Below the pieces are notes generated by a model, which was not told the origin of the DNA, did no database searches, and worked only from the letters and a program-made list of their open reading frames with translations. A DNA stretch of 64,000 bases from Ignisphaera aggregans DSM 17230. Its GTDB lineage: Archaea > Thermoproteota > Thermoprotei_A > Sulfolobales > Ignisphaeraceae. The stretch is taken from NCBI GenBank assembly GCA_000145985.1, contig CP002098.1, positions 1,716,501-1,780,500 on the forward strand, read 5' to 3'. Positions 43,459 through 53,487 of this stretch are shown piece after piece (the first letter of the stretch is position 1; each line of letters starts with the position of its first letter). The position numbers were made by a program, and so were the translations under genes.

Positions 43459-43460
43459 AT

Positions 43461-44474
43461 CTATACACCTACCACACCAAGCCTTATCCTAGGATCTATC
43501 AAGGCATATACTAGATCTACAAGGAAGTTTGCTGCAATAGCCATAAGGGTATAGATCACTGCTATCGCCTGTATTAGGAATACATCTCTATAGTTTATTG
43601 CATAGATTAGTAGAATGCCTGCACCGGGATAGTTGAATACTGATGATATCACTATACCTGCTACTATCATTGTACCTAGCTGTATACCCAAACCCGATAT
43701 CTGTGGATTTAATGCATATCTAAATGCATATGATGCAACTCTTCTATCTGAAAATCCTAGGGATTCCATATATCTTGCATAGTTAGATTCCATCTCATAT
43801 ATCATAAGAGTCCTCATACCTGATGCCCATCCACCCATACTTACAAGTAACATAGATAGGAAGGGTAGTGTATAGGCATTGATAAATCTTGTAAATGTAG
43901 TCCAGCTAGGACTCCCTAAAAAGGCCTCTATATCGGTACTTGTTATTGTTGGTGTAAATACTGGATTTACAACACCTAGTAGATATCCTAGTAGTAGACC
44001 CATAAGGAAGTAGGGTATTGATGTCAAGATATAGATAATAGGTACTAGTGCTTTATCCAGTCTTCTATATCTAGCAGCTAATGCCCCAATCCAATTCCCT
44101 AAAAACCAGCTGACAATAGTCACCGGAACCAGTAGCAAAATATCATTTCTCAACCTAACAATTATTGTTCCTAAAATATTCTCACCCACCATCGTACTTA
44201 CACCGAAGTATCCTCTAAACAGATTATACCAATACACAAGGTATTGCTCCAATGGCGGTCTATCGAGCCCAAGCCTATGTCTATACATCTCAGTTAGATT
44301 TCGAACTACCTCTGGAGGTAGCTGAACCCCCGGCGTCATTACAACACGTGATATTGCCATCAGTGCTGGATCTCCTGGAGCAAGCCTAATTAGAGCCCAT
44401 ATAATTGTATTAGCAACAATAAACACTATTAAATATAGTAAAGCTCTTTTCACTATATAAATCCTTAATGACAT
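43461..44474 (-). CDS. ABC transporter permease (OppB-like)
   Basis: First gene of the transporter operon. This 337-residue permease has an N-terminal helix (about 9-29), the APGDPALM segment typical of OppB, five more helices and the coupling loop ESNYARYMESLGFSDRRV. The gap to the OppC-like gene is two bases. AGGTGT lies nine bases ahead of the ATG. Together with OppC it forms the membrane channel for the solute delivered by the binding protein at 38076. Confidence 0.92.
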   Translation of the reverse strand: MSLRIYIVKRALLYLIVFIVANTIIWALIRLAPGDPALMAISRVVMTPGVQLPPEVVRNLTEMYRHRLGLDRPPLEQYLVYWYNLFRGYFGVSTMVGENILGTIIVRLRNDILLLVPVTIVSWFLGNWIGALAARYRRLDKALVPIIYILTSIPYFLMGLLLGYLLGVVNPVFTPTITSTDIEAFLGSPSWTTFTRFINAYTLPFLSMLLVSMGGWASGMRTLMIYEMESNYARYMESLGFSDRRVASYAFRYALNPQISGLGIQLGTMIVAGIVISSVFNYPGAGILLIYAINYRDVFLIQAIAVIYTLMAIAANFLVDLVYALIDPRIRLGVVGV

Positions 44475-44983
44475 TACAATTACACCTAAGCCTAGCTAAA
44501 ACTACAACTACGTTTTACAATACAAGAGGTTAAAAAAGTTATTACATCTCTTTCTGTATAAAAACTCTCTTAATCTGATTATTATTGATATATTTGAATT
44601 CTTAAAATATCTGAAATTTTTAACCTTGTTGAAATAATTATTATGCTTTTCTTCAATATCTAGCTATTATCTATATGTTAATACTTATAACTATAATATG
44701 GGATGTAGAACATAAAGTTTAATATCATTATGACTCCTTGAACCTAATATTATCTCTATGTACTATTCCCAAATATTCTGAACCTCCCTAGATGCCTTAG
44801 CTCTAATCTAATCCTTATGCCCTCTTAAGAAATAATACAAAAATAGAGAAATTGCTAAGAAACTTGAAATCTTCATCTAGATATTGAGAGATTTTATAGA
44901 ATGCAAAACAGCTATAACATAAGAATATCCAGATGATGCTCGATGAAGTGTTATATATCTACTTGTATAGCCATATCTAGTCA
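44475..44983. other. Divergent intergenic region between the transporter operon and the ThuA-like gene
   Basis: About 510 AT-rich bases contain the promoters of both divergent units. TTATATATC near 44951 is a plausible TATA element for the ThuA-like gene. I see no RNA gene, although isolated CTGA and GATGATG strings occur; they are not arranged as a guide RNA. Confidence 0.4.
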
Positions 44984-44992
44984 GTGAATACT

Positions 44993-45655
44993 ATGAGAAA
45001 GGTGTTTGTGTTTACGTATACCGCTGGCTATAGGCATAGCTATATATCTACAGCTATAGAGGTTTTAACAAGACTTGGTATAGAGTCAAAGTTTTTTGAT
45101 GTGCATGTATCTGAGGATATAGGGGATTTTAATGAGAATATTCTTAGCGGTGTAGATGCATTGCTGTTTCTAACGTCTGGCGAGATTCCTTTTAGTGAGA
45201 GGCAGAAGGAGATGTTAATAGATTTTGTTAGGGGTGGTGGAGGCTTTATAGGTGTTCATAATGCTACAGATACACTATATAGTTTTCCTGAATACGGTGA
45301 GATGATTGGTGGATACTTCTATATGCATCCATGGACACAGGAGGTATATATAGTTGTAGAAGATCATTTCCATCCAGCTACACAACACCTTCCCCACATA
45401 TTTAAGGTATTCGACGAGATATATATCTTTAGAAACTTCGCCAGGAACAAAACACATGTCTTGTTAAGACTCGATACAAACTTTATAGATATGGCAAAAG
45501 CGCCTAGAGATATAGACTATTTCCCATTGGCATGGTGCCACAGCTATGGCTCAGGAAAAGTATTCTATACAGCCCTAGGACACTTCACATATATATGGAG
45601 ATCGCAATGGTTCCAAAAACACCTCTTAGGAGGAATCAAATGGGTTTTAGAATGA
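44993..45655 (+). CDS. ThuA-like (trehalose utilisation) protein
   Basis: The product has the flavodoxin/class I amidotransferase-like fold of the ThuA family: VFVFTYTAGYRHS at the N-terminus, VDALLFLTSGEIPFSERQ, DFVRGGGGFIGVHNATDT and the late VFYTALGHFTYIW. In bacteria ThuA acts in trehalose or other disaccharide catabolism, with unclear chemistry. The site next to the transporter operon suggests sugar use here as well. I choose ATG 44993, giving MRKVFVF, over the GTG nine bases earlier. Confidence 0.85.
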   Translation: MRKVFVFTYTAGYRHSYISTAIEVLTRLGIESKFFDVHVSEDIGDFNENILSGVDALLFLTSGEIPFSERQKEMLIDFVRGGGGFIGVHNATDTLYSFPEYGEMIGGYFYMHPWTQEVYIVVEDHFHPATQHLPHIFKVFDEIYIFRNFARNKTHVLLRLDTNFIDMAKAPRDIDYFPLAWCHSYGSGKVFYTALGHFTYIWRSQWFQKHLLGGIKWVLE

Positions 45656-46056
45656 CCTTATTTTTCCCAGATAGAAATATTGTTTTAGCCTAAAAGTTAT
45701 AATTCAAGGTATAGAGAGATGTGGTAGAGTATATCAGTTCCATGCAAACCCATAGAAGCTACAAAAATCTTATCAAAAGACCTATAAACACTATAACTAT
45801 GAGTATAGCTATATCTCTAAAACTCACATTAGACATCCATACACATAGATCTAACCATCATACTGCTAATTTATATTGTTTCTATCCTAGCTCTTCACAT
45901 GAATATTATTGTAATATAGCAATTCTATTGTAAGTAATATGTAATATCAGGTTAAGATAATGCCAACAATAGAAATAGATACTTCCACAAGGATACCGAT
46001 AAAATGTGTTAATGGTTTAATGCTAAATACATTGTTTTGCTATGGATGATAAGGGT
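45656..46056. other. Intergenic stretch
   Basis: About 400 bases between the convergent ThuA-like and thioesterase genes. A 70-codon frame at 45721-45933 is His/Ser/Tyr-rich with codon use unlike real genes here. I see no RNA gene, repeat or promoter of note. Confidence 0.4.
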
Positions 46057-46434
46057 CTAGCTTTTTGCTTTCTCCAGAAACTTTTCTCTATCAACTATAA
46101 ATCTTTCGTGAATTCCATAGCCTATCAACCTATTTCCCATCCATACCTCAGCCCAATACACAAGTCTCCTGCCATCGACGTGGAGGAGAGTTGCTCTAAC
46201 CTCTATCTCTGCACCCTTAGGTGCAGGGTTGATATGGTATACATCTATATGTGTACCTACTGTCGTTAGATTTTGTGGGAGGTTTTCATCTGCTATCAAC
46301 CTACATGTCTCTTCGATGAAGAGTATCATTGAAGGTGTTGATAGAACCTCTACACCTCCAGACCCAAGATGCTTAGCTGTATGTTGCTCTGTAACTACAT
46401 ACCTTCTACTAAGCTTTGCACCGCATTGGAGCAT
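46057..46434 (-). CDS. Hotdog thioesterase (FlK/COG5496-like)
   Basis: A 125-residue single hotdog domain. The catalytic-type Thr in VLSTPSM, Glu in FIEETC and His in VGTHIDVYHINPAPKG correspond to the Thr-Glu-His set of fluoroacetyl-CoA thioesterase-like proteins. It should hydrolyse a small acyl-CoA, with unknown natural substrate. Length is normal. It is divergent from the following membrane-protein gene across about 80 bases. Confidence 0.82.
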   Translation of the reverse strand: MLQCGAKLSRRYVVTEQHTAKHLGSGGVEVLSTPSMILFIEETCRLIADENLPQNLTTVGTHIDVYHINPAPKGAEIEVRATLLHVDGRRLVYWAEVWMGNRLIGYGIHERFIVDREKFLEKAKS

Positions 46435-46515
46435 ATCTATTCACCTAAAGCTATGTTGTTCACAGAAAAATTAATAACGTTTTAAAGAAGAAGTTATATT
46501 AGGGATATAAACCTA

Positions 46516-47031
46516 ATGTTGATAGATATAACAACAGTTATATCTTCACTAGTTGCACAATTGCCTCTCATAGCTATAGCTATACTAATCCTCATTCTAT
46601 ATATCGAGAGAAGGTTAAAACCTATTGAATCTAGAATCGAGGAATACTCTAGAAGTTTAAATACATTGATAGACTTCAACGAGGTTATGTTATCTATACA
46701 AATCTCTAGAGGACTCATAACAGATGCTGAGTATAGAGCACTAACAGTATTGCTATCTAGTGCAAGACCTATATACAAAAGCAAGTATTATACTAAGGAG
46801 GTCTATGAAAAACTTGGTCTGTTGCTTAAGAAGAGCCCTGATGAGATTACATGGGACGACGTCTTCGAGCTTGAGAAGATATACGATCTACTACTAAAAG
46901 AGGCTATAGAATCAAAGAGAGATGACCTGGCTAGATATGCAGGAAAACTAAAAGCCCTTATAGCAATAGCAAAAGGATTGTTATTAAGAAGAGGAGTATT
47001 ACCACCACCAAAAAGAGATGAACAGATATAG
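46516..47031 (+). CDS. Single-helix membrane protein with coiled coil
   Basis: This 171-residue protein has one N-terminal transmembrane helix (about 6-28, LVAQLPLIAIAILILILYI), then a charged coiled coil (ERRLKPIESRIEEYSRSL) and a helical C-terminal domain ending in a basic, Pro-rich tail. I recognise no family or catalytic motif. It is probably a cytoplasm-facing anchored scaffold, but there is no supporting context. Confidence 0.6.
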   Translation: MLIDITTVISSLVAQLPLIAIAILILILYIERRLKPIESRIEEYSRSLNTLIDFNEVMLSIQISRGLITDAEYRALTVLLSSARPIYKSKYYTKEVYEKLGLLLKKSPDEITWDDVFELEKIYDLLLKEAIESKRDDLARYAGKLKALIAIAKGLLLRRGVLPPPKRDEQI

Positions 47032-47226
47032 CCATACTTTCATACATATCCCAAGACCTCCAAACAAAATCTCAACACAAATATGTTTGCTATAAACAAT
47101 ACTTACTAATATTGAGTTCAGAACCTTCTCTAAGGAAAATCAATCCATAGATAAAGCTCTTCACACAACAATCAAATATTTATACCAATCAAAGATCCTC
47201 AGATTTTGAGAGATAGAGTATTACAA

Positions 47227-47626
47227 CTAGAGTAGTAGTGATGCACCAACAACCTTAACACCTTCCCTAGGGTCTAAAACTATTCCATATTTATCCATAG
47301 TACCTGAACCTATGACTAACTCTGCAAAGATATCCTCCTACCACCAACCTCAATCTCCTTAACAAAACTATCTACAATAAACATGGTCTCAGGAAACTCA
47401 AAACTGTCTATAACAATTGTGATTTGAACATATTTATCAACCTCTATATGCATACCAATGATCCAGTAAAGCTTAAGCAGCCTGGAGAGCCTTTGTCAAG
47501 AGGTGCCAAAGCTATTTTCAAAGAAATCACGTCTAACATAGTAACCCCAGAACCACTATCAAATAACGCTAAACACTCAACCTCTCTATCCATAAACCTA
47601 ATCCTCACATTCCTTATAGTACGCAC
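47227..47626 (-). pseudogene. Frameshifted retropepsin-like aspartic protease (clan AA)
   Basis: The active-site segment ECLALFDSGSGVTMLD is that of single-domain clan AA aspartic proteases. After SPGC the frame is lost and continues one base over as LKLYWIIGMHIEVDKYVQI. A second shift near 47320 leads to ELVIGSGTMDKYGIVLDP, the family's C-terminal segment. The start codon is GTG at 47626. Two single-base breaks in about 400 bases mean a pseudogene or sequencing errors. The first codons look healthy. Confidence 0.65.
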
Positions 47627-47723
47627 TATATTAACCTAGGCCAGTATAAACCAAAGCAGATTAATAAATATTGTGAGGATCATAGAATCATTGTCAAACA
47701 ACGTCTTCCTATACTCAATAACA

Positions 47724-48992
47724 TCAAAACCTCTCTACAACACGTTTTATGAGACTTACCTCCTCCTCGATAATATCTCTCCACGGCCTAAGCCTAGGAG
47801 CCTCAACATCAACCTTATCACGAGACAAGATATCTATAGCCTCACTAGCCATAGCATCCATATCAAGCTCCCTAACAATCCTAATACCCTCAAAACCCTT
47901 GTAGTATATATCTATAGCAGGTATATCATATGCAACAACAGGTGTACCAAGAAGAAAACTTTCTGCAACAGCATATGGAAAAGCATCTACATGACTTGGA
48001 TAAAGCATAAGCTTTGCCTCTCTAACAATCCTAAACCTCTCCTCCCTAGAAACAAAACCAGTAAAAACAACCTTATCACCAATACCAAGCCTCTTAGCAA
48101 ACCTAAGGAATTTACTAGCCCTGCTACCATGTATACCTCCCGTGATGACCAATCTACAATTGTTGTAACGCTTCACGATATCCCTAAATACTAGAAATGC
48201 TTCGACAATACCCTTTGTAGCTGTAGGTCTACCACCAAAAACTACATAGCCTTTCTTCTCTCTGTACCTGTTGCGAATGATGTTAATCAAATTGAGATCC
48301 TGTTCATCCAATGAAACACCTGGATCCATACATATAGCTCTACCTGAAGACTCCAATCCAGATTCAACACATATAGCTCTGCTAATACCAATAATGAAGC
48401 TGTATTTATGTAAAATTTGCATAATATTGCGAATAACCAACATCTCTGACATGTCATGATGTAGCTGAGCCAAAAACTTCCAAATGCTATATTTACCATA
48501 TATACAATTATAATAGAGCTTAAACGCTAAATACAATGTTTTTTGTCTATTTTTAGAAACATAGAAGGGAGGTAATTGCAATATTGCTATAGATGTTTTT
48601 TCTGTTTTTGACGCAATGAAATACGCGATCCATAGAGCATCCCATGTCTCATGGAATGACAAAACAGCATCAATATTACGTGGATACTTTTTCAAATCTA
48701 TACCTATGAAAATTTTAGGTATGGCCAAATGCAACAATGTTTGCATACGTCTTACAACAATATTTTTGGAGTAATATTTCAGGAAATCAATGATTTTAAC
48801 ATCTCTAGTCTTTAGCAATGAAAGTGTGGAGAAGTCATAGACATCATAATCGGTTGGAGGTATGAGTAGATACGGATAGATACCATAAGAAGGGTATTCA
48901 ATCAATGATTTTAGAGCTCTATAACTACCACCACCTTCTTTTGGAAATGGACGTACAACAACAAGCAGTTTTAAGGGGTCTTTCACTACCAT
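47724..48992 (-). CDS. GT-B glycosyltransferase (GT4-like)
   Basis: This 422-residue glycosyltransferase has a C-terminal GT4 donor domain: YVVFGGRPTATKGIVEA, LVITGG, VVFTGFVSREERFRIV and the E(x7)E-type motif DAFPYAVAESFLLGTPVV. It moves a sugar from a nucleotide donor to a surface glycan or lipid carrier. It is the last of a minus-strand cluster of glycan genes, 19 bases after the next glycosyltransferase. Donor and acceptor cannot be assigned. Confidence 0.87.
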   Translation of the reverse strand: MVVKDPLKLLVVVRPFPKEGGGSYRALKSLIEYPSYGIYPYLLIPPTDYDVYDFSTLSLLKTRDVKIIDFLKYYSKNIVVRRMQTLLHLAIPKIFIGIDLKKYPRNIDAVLSFHETWDALWIAYFIASKTEKTSIAILQLPPFYVSKNRQKTLYLAFKLYYNCIYGKYSIWKFLAQLHHDMSEMLVIRNIMQILHKYSFIIGISRAICVESGLESSGRAICMDPGVSLDEQDLNLINIIRNRYREKKGYVVFGGRPTATKGIVEAFLVFRDIVKRYNNCRLVITGGIHGSRASKFLRFAKRLGIGDKVVFTGFVSREERFRIVREAKLMLYPSHVDAFPYAVAESFLLGTPVVAYDIPAIDIYYKGFEGIRIVRELDMDAMASEAIDILSRDKVDVEAPRLRPWRDIIEEEVSLIKRVVERF

Positions 48993-49011
48993 TATATATC
49001 CCTATATACTA

Positions 49012-50007
49012 TTATGATGTTTTTATTATCTTAAGCAATTTATCTATACTGTTCAGAGTTATATCTAAAAGTTTTCTATATGTGGCCTCATCTATTTTTG
49101 TATCTCTGGCCATGTTTATGGCATGTATAATGCTTTCAGGATTTTTATGGTTATAGAAAATTGCATAGTCTTTGAATATTTTTTCTAGGGTTCTAGTTTT
49201 GTTTACTATCAATGGTTTTCTAAATGCTACTGCTTCCCATGCAGACATTAGGAGTGTATATTCTCTCTTTGTACCTGTTATAACTGCTTTTGCTTTGCAT
49301 AGAAGCTTATAGTATTCATCCATAGGTAGATATCCAGTAAAGATTATTCTGTTAGACCCATACCTGTCTCTCAAATTCTTCCTTCTCCTCCAGTCTCCTG
49401 TTACATAAAGCTTTATATCAAGATCACTTCTTGATATAGTGCTCAAAACCTCTTCCAGGGGCTCGTCAGGAGCGTAGGAAGCTGGAAACACTATGCAGTC
49501 TTCAGACTCTTTACACATATCTGCTTGTTCTACTATTAGAGGCCATGGATCATAAACGACTATGGTCTTATCTCTAAGGCTTCTAGGTATCAACTCTGTT
49601 ATATCATCATTATGAACCAAAATATTATCACAATACTTAAGAAAGAATCTGAATGGCTTGTTCAAAACCCAGGACTTTATATCGTTATAGACAAGAAAAC
49701 TTGTATGGATATCTACAATCAGTCTGTATCCATAGAATCTTTTCAATATAGTTAGAACAGCTAGCAATGGGCCGGGAGGTAGCTGAGCCACAATTACTCT
49801 AGGTCTATACCTATCTATATATCTCATGGTCCTATATGCAAGGTCTATATATGTTATAGAGCCCTTGAATAAAACATATTCGCACTTTGTATACTTTGAC
49901 AAAAGTTCTGTTCTTCTTGAAAGCTTCCTCCATGCGATAAAAACACATTTAATTGAGGGCTGTGGATATATCATTTTGGATCCGTCCATAGATATCTGGT
50001 TCAGCAT
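49012..50007 (-). CDS. GT-B glycosyltransferase (GT4-like), 331 aa
   Basis: This shorter GT-B protein has the acceptor-side segment RPRVIVAQLPPGPLLAVLTI and a donor-side domain with CIVFPASYAPDEPLEEVLST, IIFTGYLPMDEYYKLLCKA and SAWEAVAFRKPLIVNKT. The last motif is the nucleotide-binding E region in a diverged form. Its position in the cluster, between two other glycosyltransferases, supports a role in the same surface polysaccharide or N-glycan pathway. Confidence 0.8.
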   Translation of the reverse strand: MLNQISMDGSKMIYPQPSIKCVFIAWRKLSRRTELLSKYTKCEYVLFKGSITYIDLAYRTMRYIDRYRPRVIVAQLPPGPLLAVLTILKRFYGYRLIVDIHTSFLVYNDIKSWVLNKPFRFFLKYCDNILVHNDDITELIPRSLRDKTIVVYDPWPLIVEQADMCKESEDCIVFPASYAPDEPLEEVLSTISRSDLDIKLYVTGDWRRRKNLRDRYGSNRIIFTGYLPMDEYYKLLCKAKAVITGTKREYTLLMSAWEAVAFRKPLIVNKTRTLEKIFKDYAIFYNHKNPESIIHAINMARDTKIDEATYRKLLDITLNSIDKLLKIIKTS

Positions 50008-50080
50008 TATTAGCGCTTCATTATATTACTGTACTATTAATGAATAACTTTCATAGTTTTGTTAATAATGCTATTTTGTC

Positions 50081-51298
50081 CTACCTATATAATGTCTCAA
50101 TGTATATAATTTTGTGAAGTTTTGCTACAATATCGAATCTGGTTATATTAGCATACTTGCATAACTTGATTTGCAAGTCTTTGTAAATGCTTTCATCCAT
50201 GAGTCTTAGGATGACATTTTTAATGGATTCTACTGGATTCTGTATATCGAAGAATGCAATTGCATCTTCATATAATTCAAACTCGCCATGTTTTGGAGCT
50301 ATTATAGGCTTACAATAGGTCATTGCATCATGAAGTACACCACTTCCAGTTAGTGATGCAGTGTAGTAAGGTAGAACTATAATATCAGCTTGAAGAAGTA
50401 GTAATGCTAATTCACATTCATTAAGATACCTCTCTATTATAATTACATTTTGTGTTGTCTTAGCAAGGTTTCTTATGATATTTAACCATCTCTTTCCTGC
50501 TTCAGTCTGTGGAGATCCTGCTATGATATACATCACTTTTTCATTAAGCTCTTTTGAGGCTACAGCTTCTATGACCCAATCATAACGTTTAGAAGGTCTT
50601 ATAAGTCCGGGTGTTATAATTATCTTCTTATCACGAAATCTATTCCTTAATTCTAGAATCTCACTCTCATGTGGTGTACAGAGAGTGTTGATATTAGCAT
50701 ATCTTGGCGCAGGAGTTCCATGAGGAATTATTTTGACTTTACTGTATTTAGTGTATGTGCCTTTCATATTTCTAGGTGTATGAATTATTACTTTATGAGC
50801 CAAATTATTTATGATGAATGTAATAAGCACATGGATTACCAGTCTTATAGGTATTGATAGTAAATACATAATAGCTTTAGTCTTAGAAAATTCAAGAAGT
50901 CTTCTGGTTTCCCTAAGATATGATTTGATTAAAAGCAATGGTTCATAGGCTGTATGTAATGTAACCACAATTTTTAGTCCTAGCAATCTCAATAATGGTA
51001 ACACAAAGGCTATTGAGGCTCCTTTGGGAAGAGCATATATACCATATTCATGTTGTATATGTATAAGTCTTACATCGTATTTCCTTGAAAAATATCTGAT
51101 GGTATTAAGTAATAAGATTGGAGCCTTGAACCCGTAATGCTTGAAAGTAGGTACCTTAACAACATGTACCCCCAATCTTGTTAGTTCGTTTATCAGATTT
51201 TCAGAGTATCTTCTAACACCACATTTGCTATGATCAAAACTTGAAACCATGATTATTTGTATATTTTCACATGCTAAGGACGACTCTATATTACTCAT
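50081..51298 (-). CDS. GT-B glycosyltransferase (GT4-like), 405 aa
   Basis: The donor domain has IITPGLIRPSKRYDWVIEAV, VMYIIAGSPQTEAGKRWL and LTGSGVLHDAMTYCKPIIAP. The acceptor side begins IQIIMVSSFDHSKCGVRRYS. A hydrophobic stretch near residues 155-180 suggests membrane association. It is the most upstream intact glycosyltransferase of the cluster. The gap to the next gene is 73 bases. Confidence 0.85.
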   Translation of the reverse strand: MSNIESSLACENIQIIMVSSFDHSKCGVRRYSENLINELTRLGVHVVKVPTFKHYGFKAPILLLNTIRYFSRKYDVRLIHIQHEYGIYALPKGASIAFVLPLLRLLGLKIVVTLHTAYEPLLLIKSYLRETRRLLEFSKTKAIMYLLSIPIRLVIHVLITFIINNLAHKVIIHTPRNMKGTYTKYSKVKIIPHGTPAPRYANINTLCTPHESEILELRNRFRDKKIIITPGLIRPSKRYDWVIEAVASKELNEKVMYIIAGSPQTEAGKRWLNIIRNLAKTTQNVIIIERYLNECELALLLLQADIIVLPYYTASLTGSGVLHDAMTYCKPIIAPKHGEFELYEDAIAFFDIQNPVESIKNVILRLMDESIYKDLQIKLCKYANITRFDIVAKLHKIIYIETLYR

Positions 51299-51441
51299 CC
51301 AATTTCACCTTATTGATATGAAGACATGGTTTACCTTCATTATGAGCTAAACGAATCTCCATATAAAAATCGTGCTGGATATGTGCTGAAGGATGTGATT
51401 TTATCACGTTATAGCTTCACAATATTTGAAATTAATATTGT

Positions 51442-52374
51442 CTACTCAAAAGCTAGTATTTTAGTAGCATATATATATCCTATGAACATGTGTGGGTTTT
51501 CTGCATGTGGGTTGTAGCTGTATTTTGATTTTGTACATCTTGTTCTGAATCCTGTTTTCTTTAGTTTTTCTACAATGTTTTTATAGCCATAGTGATACTC
51601 TATCATTATCTCATCGAATTTTCTAAGCGTTTCATTATCAGAACACATAATCGCTTCGTATTCGCATCCCTCACAATCTATTTTCAGGGTTGCGTTTTTC
51701 TATTCCTAGGCTTCTATCTATGTTGTCAAGGGTTGTTATCTTTACTTTAACACCATCTGAATAATGCTTCAGATCTCTTCCACTGATAGCTTTGTTGTCT
51801 CTTGGTAGCATAACTTCATGTTCTTTGCAGCCTATACCCATGTTGAACAGCGTGATTTTGTTTTCAAGGTTTAGCAACTTGATGTAGTGTTTAGCTAGTT
51901 CGTAATGTGATGGATATGGCTCATATGCATAGACATGTTTTGCACCTCTTAAAGCAAAGTATATAGCTGTATCACCAACAAATGCACCTATATCCACAAC
52001 AACCCTATCTTCAACGTTTAGCGGTCTATATATCTCTTTAATGAAGATTTCATAGAAATTAGGTATAACTACTTCTAACCCCCATCTTTTCTAAACACCT
52101 CAGCATAATATTCATAGAGAAACTCTCTAAAGATTCTACGGTATTCGTCAGCATTACCTATATAATATCTTCTACCATTTCTAAATACAATCTCCACACT
52201 TTTAGCAAAACCCAATCTAAATAAAGCTACCTCATGCCAATTTCTCACAAATCTAACTATATTTTTGAAGCCTTCTATTTTTGAAGATATTGATTTCCCT
52301 AGCAATGCATAGTAATAGTAGAGAACATTCATATTTTCTCTAGGGTTTATAGAGCTCATAGCCCCACTCTCCAC
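51442..52374 (-). pseudogene. FkbM-family methyltransferase, split by two homopolymer frameshifts
   Basis: Three consecutive frames join into one FkbM-type SAM methyltransferase. The first (52374-52075) ends FRKDGG and then stops in a run of five G. With one more G it would continue LEVVIPNFYEIF into VVVDIGAFVGDTAIYFALRG (SAM loop). The second break is in a run of five A near 51690. With one fewer A the frame continues ATLKIDCEGCEYEAIM, the family hallmark. Everything else is intact over about 310 codons. Both breaks sit in homopolymers, so assembly error is as likely as true inactivation. Confidence 0.75.
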
Positions 52375-52500
52375 TAGATGGTTATTGTTTTGATATAGAA
52401 TTTAAGATTTAGATATGGTTGGCGATCATATAGCTATATTATTCATAGAGATGTGCAATGTATTGGAATTGATGTGTCTGGTCTGTTTTGGTTGTGGTGC

Positions 52501-53466
52501 TCATTGTATTTGTTTCTTTTTGTATATGAGAATTATTATTGCTAGTATTGCTATTACTGTTGTACATATAGCTACAGGTATCGCTATATCTATTGGTGGA
52601 AGAGCTTGTTTCTTTGTGTATAGTTGGAATGCATTTGGATAGTTTGTATATAGCGCTATGGCTGTTACAGCTGTTGTCTCTATATTTGGGTCTCCTACAA
52701 GGTTTAGGTCATTGTCATAGCTTGTTATTACTCCTCCATTCTTTATGAATCTATGTATATTGTTTTCTATCCATATAGCTATATCATCTTTTTCTCCCAT
52801 GGTTTTTGAGATGAAATAGTATAGAGATAGTTTATATGTGTCGTATATATCTGTAGCGTTATATGCTTTGTCTGCAAATCCTTTTCCACTCCACATCTTC
52901 TTCACCTCCTCTATATACCCCCTAGCCTTCTCAATATCCCCATTCTTCAGAAGCTGTAGTGCTGCAAGCATCAGCATATCTGCATATCTATTCCAATCAG
53001 GTAGCGTTGTATTGCTCGGTATATCTGCATATATAGTTATTGTTTCATTGTCTACAGTCTTTTTATCTAGAGTAAGCCTCTCTACAGCTCTAGGTGGATA
53101 AGGGATGTCGTGTAGAAGCATAACCTCAAATCTACCGCCATACTCATGATTATATTCATTTAGGAAAGCCTCTATCTTGGGCACAATACTACTGTTACAC
53201 ATCTTTAGAATTGCTAAAGCTATGGAATTGGTATTGGTGTAACACCTATCCCTCTCGATATTTGGGCTCTCCCTCAAACAACCCGTACCATCGCCAAAAT
53301 CTATATATAGACCCTCGAGAAATCTACAGATGGAGATAATTTCGTGGCTAGTTGGCTGAGGGTTTATAGCTATAGAACCTCTATCCCTATCTATATAGCT
53401 ATAGAGAAGTATCGCTATAGATGTTAATAGCAATGTAGATAGAAGAATAATAATATGTTTCTTCAT
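52501..53466 (-). CDS. Secreted, doubly anchored helical protein of unknown function
   Basis: The 321-residue protein has an N-terminal membrane segment (about 4-24), an extracellular domain with helical repeats reminiscent of alpha/alpha-toroid proteins (TNTNSIALAILKMCNSS, IETTAVTAIALYTNYP), and a C-terminal helix (VAICTTVIAILAIIILIY) followed by KKKQ. Six or so cysteines may form disulfides. No catalytic motif is clear. It is followed upstream by the coiled-coil gene 21 bases away on the same strand. Confidence 0.6.
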   Translation of the reverse strand: MKKHIIILLSTLLLTSIAILLYSYIDRDRGSIAINPQPTSHEIISICRFLEGLYIDFGDGTGCLRESPNIERDRCYTNTNSIALAILKMCNSSIVPKIEAFLNEYNHEYGGRFEVMLLHDIPYPPRAVERLTLDKKTVDNETITIYADIPSNTTLPDWNRYADMLMLAALQLLKNGDIEKARGYIEEVKKMWSGKGFADKAYNATDIYDTYKLSLYYFISKTMGEKDDIAIWIENNIHRFIKNGGVITSYDNDLNLVGDPNIETTAVTAIALYTNYPNAFQLYTKKQALPPIDIAIPVAICTTVIAILAIIILIYKKKQIQ

Positions 53467-53487
53467 AGAGATGCCAATGGTTTAAGG

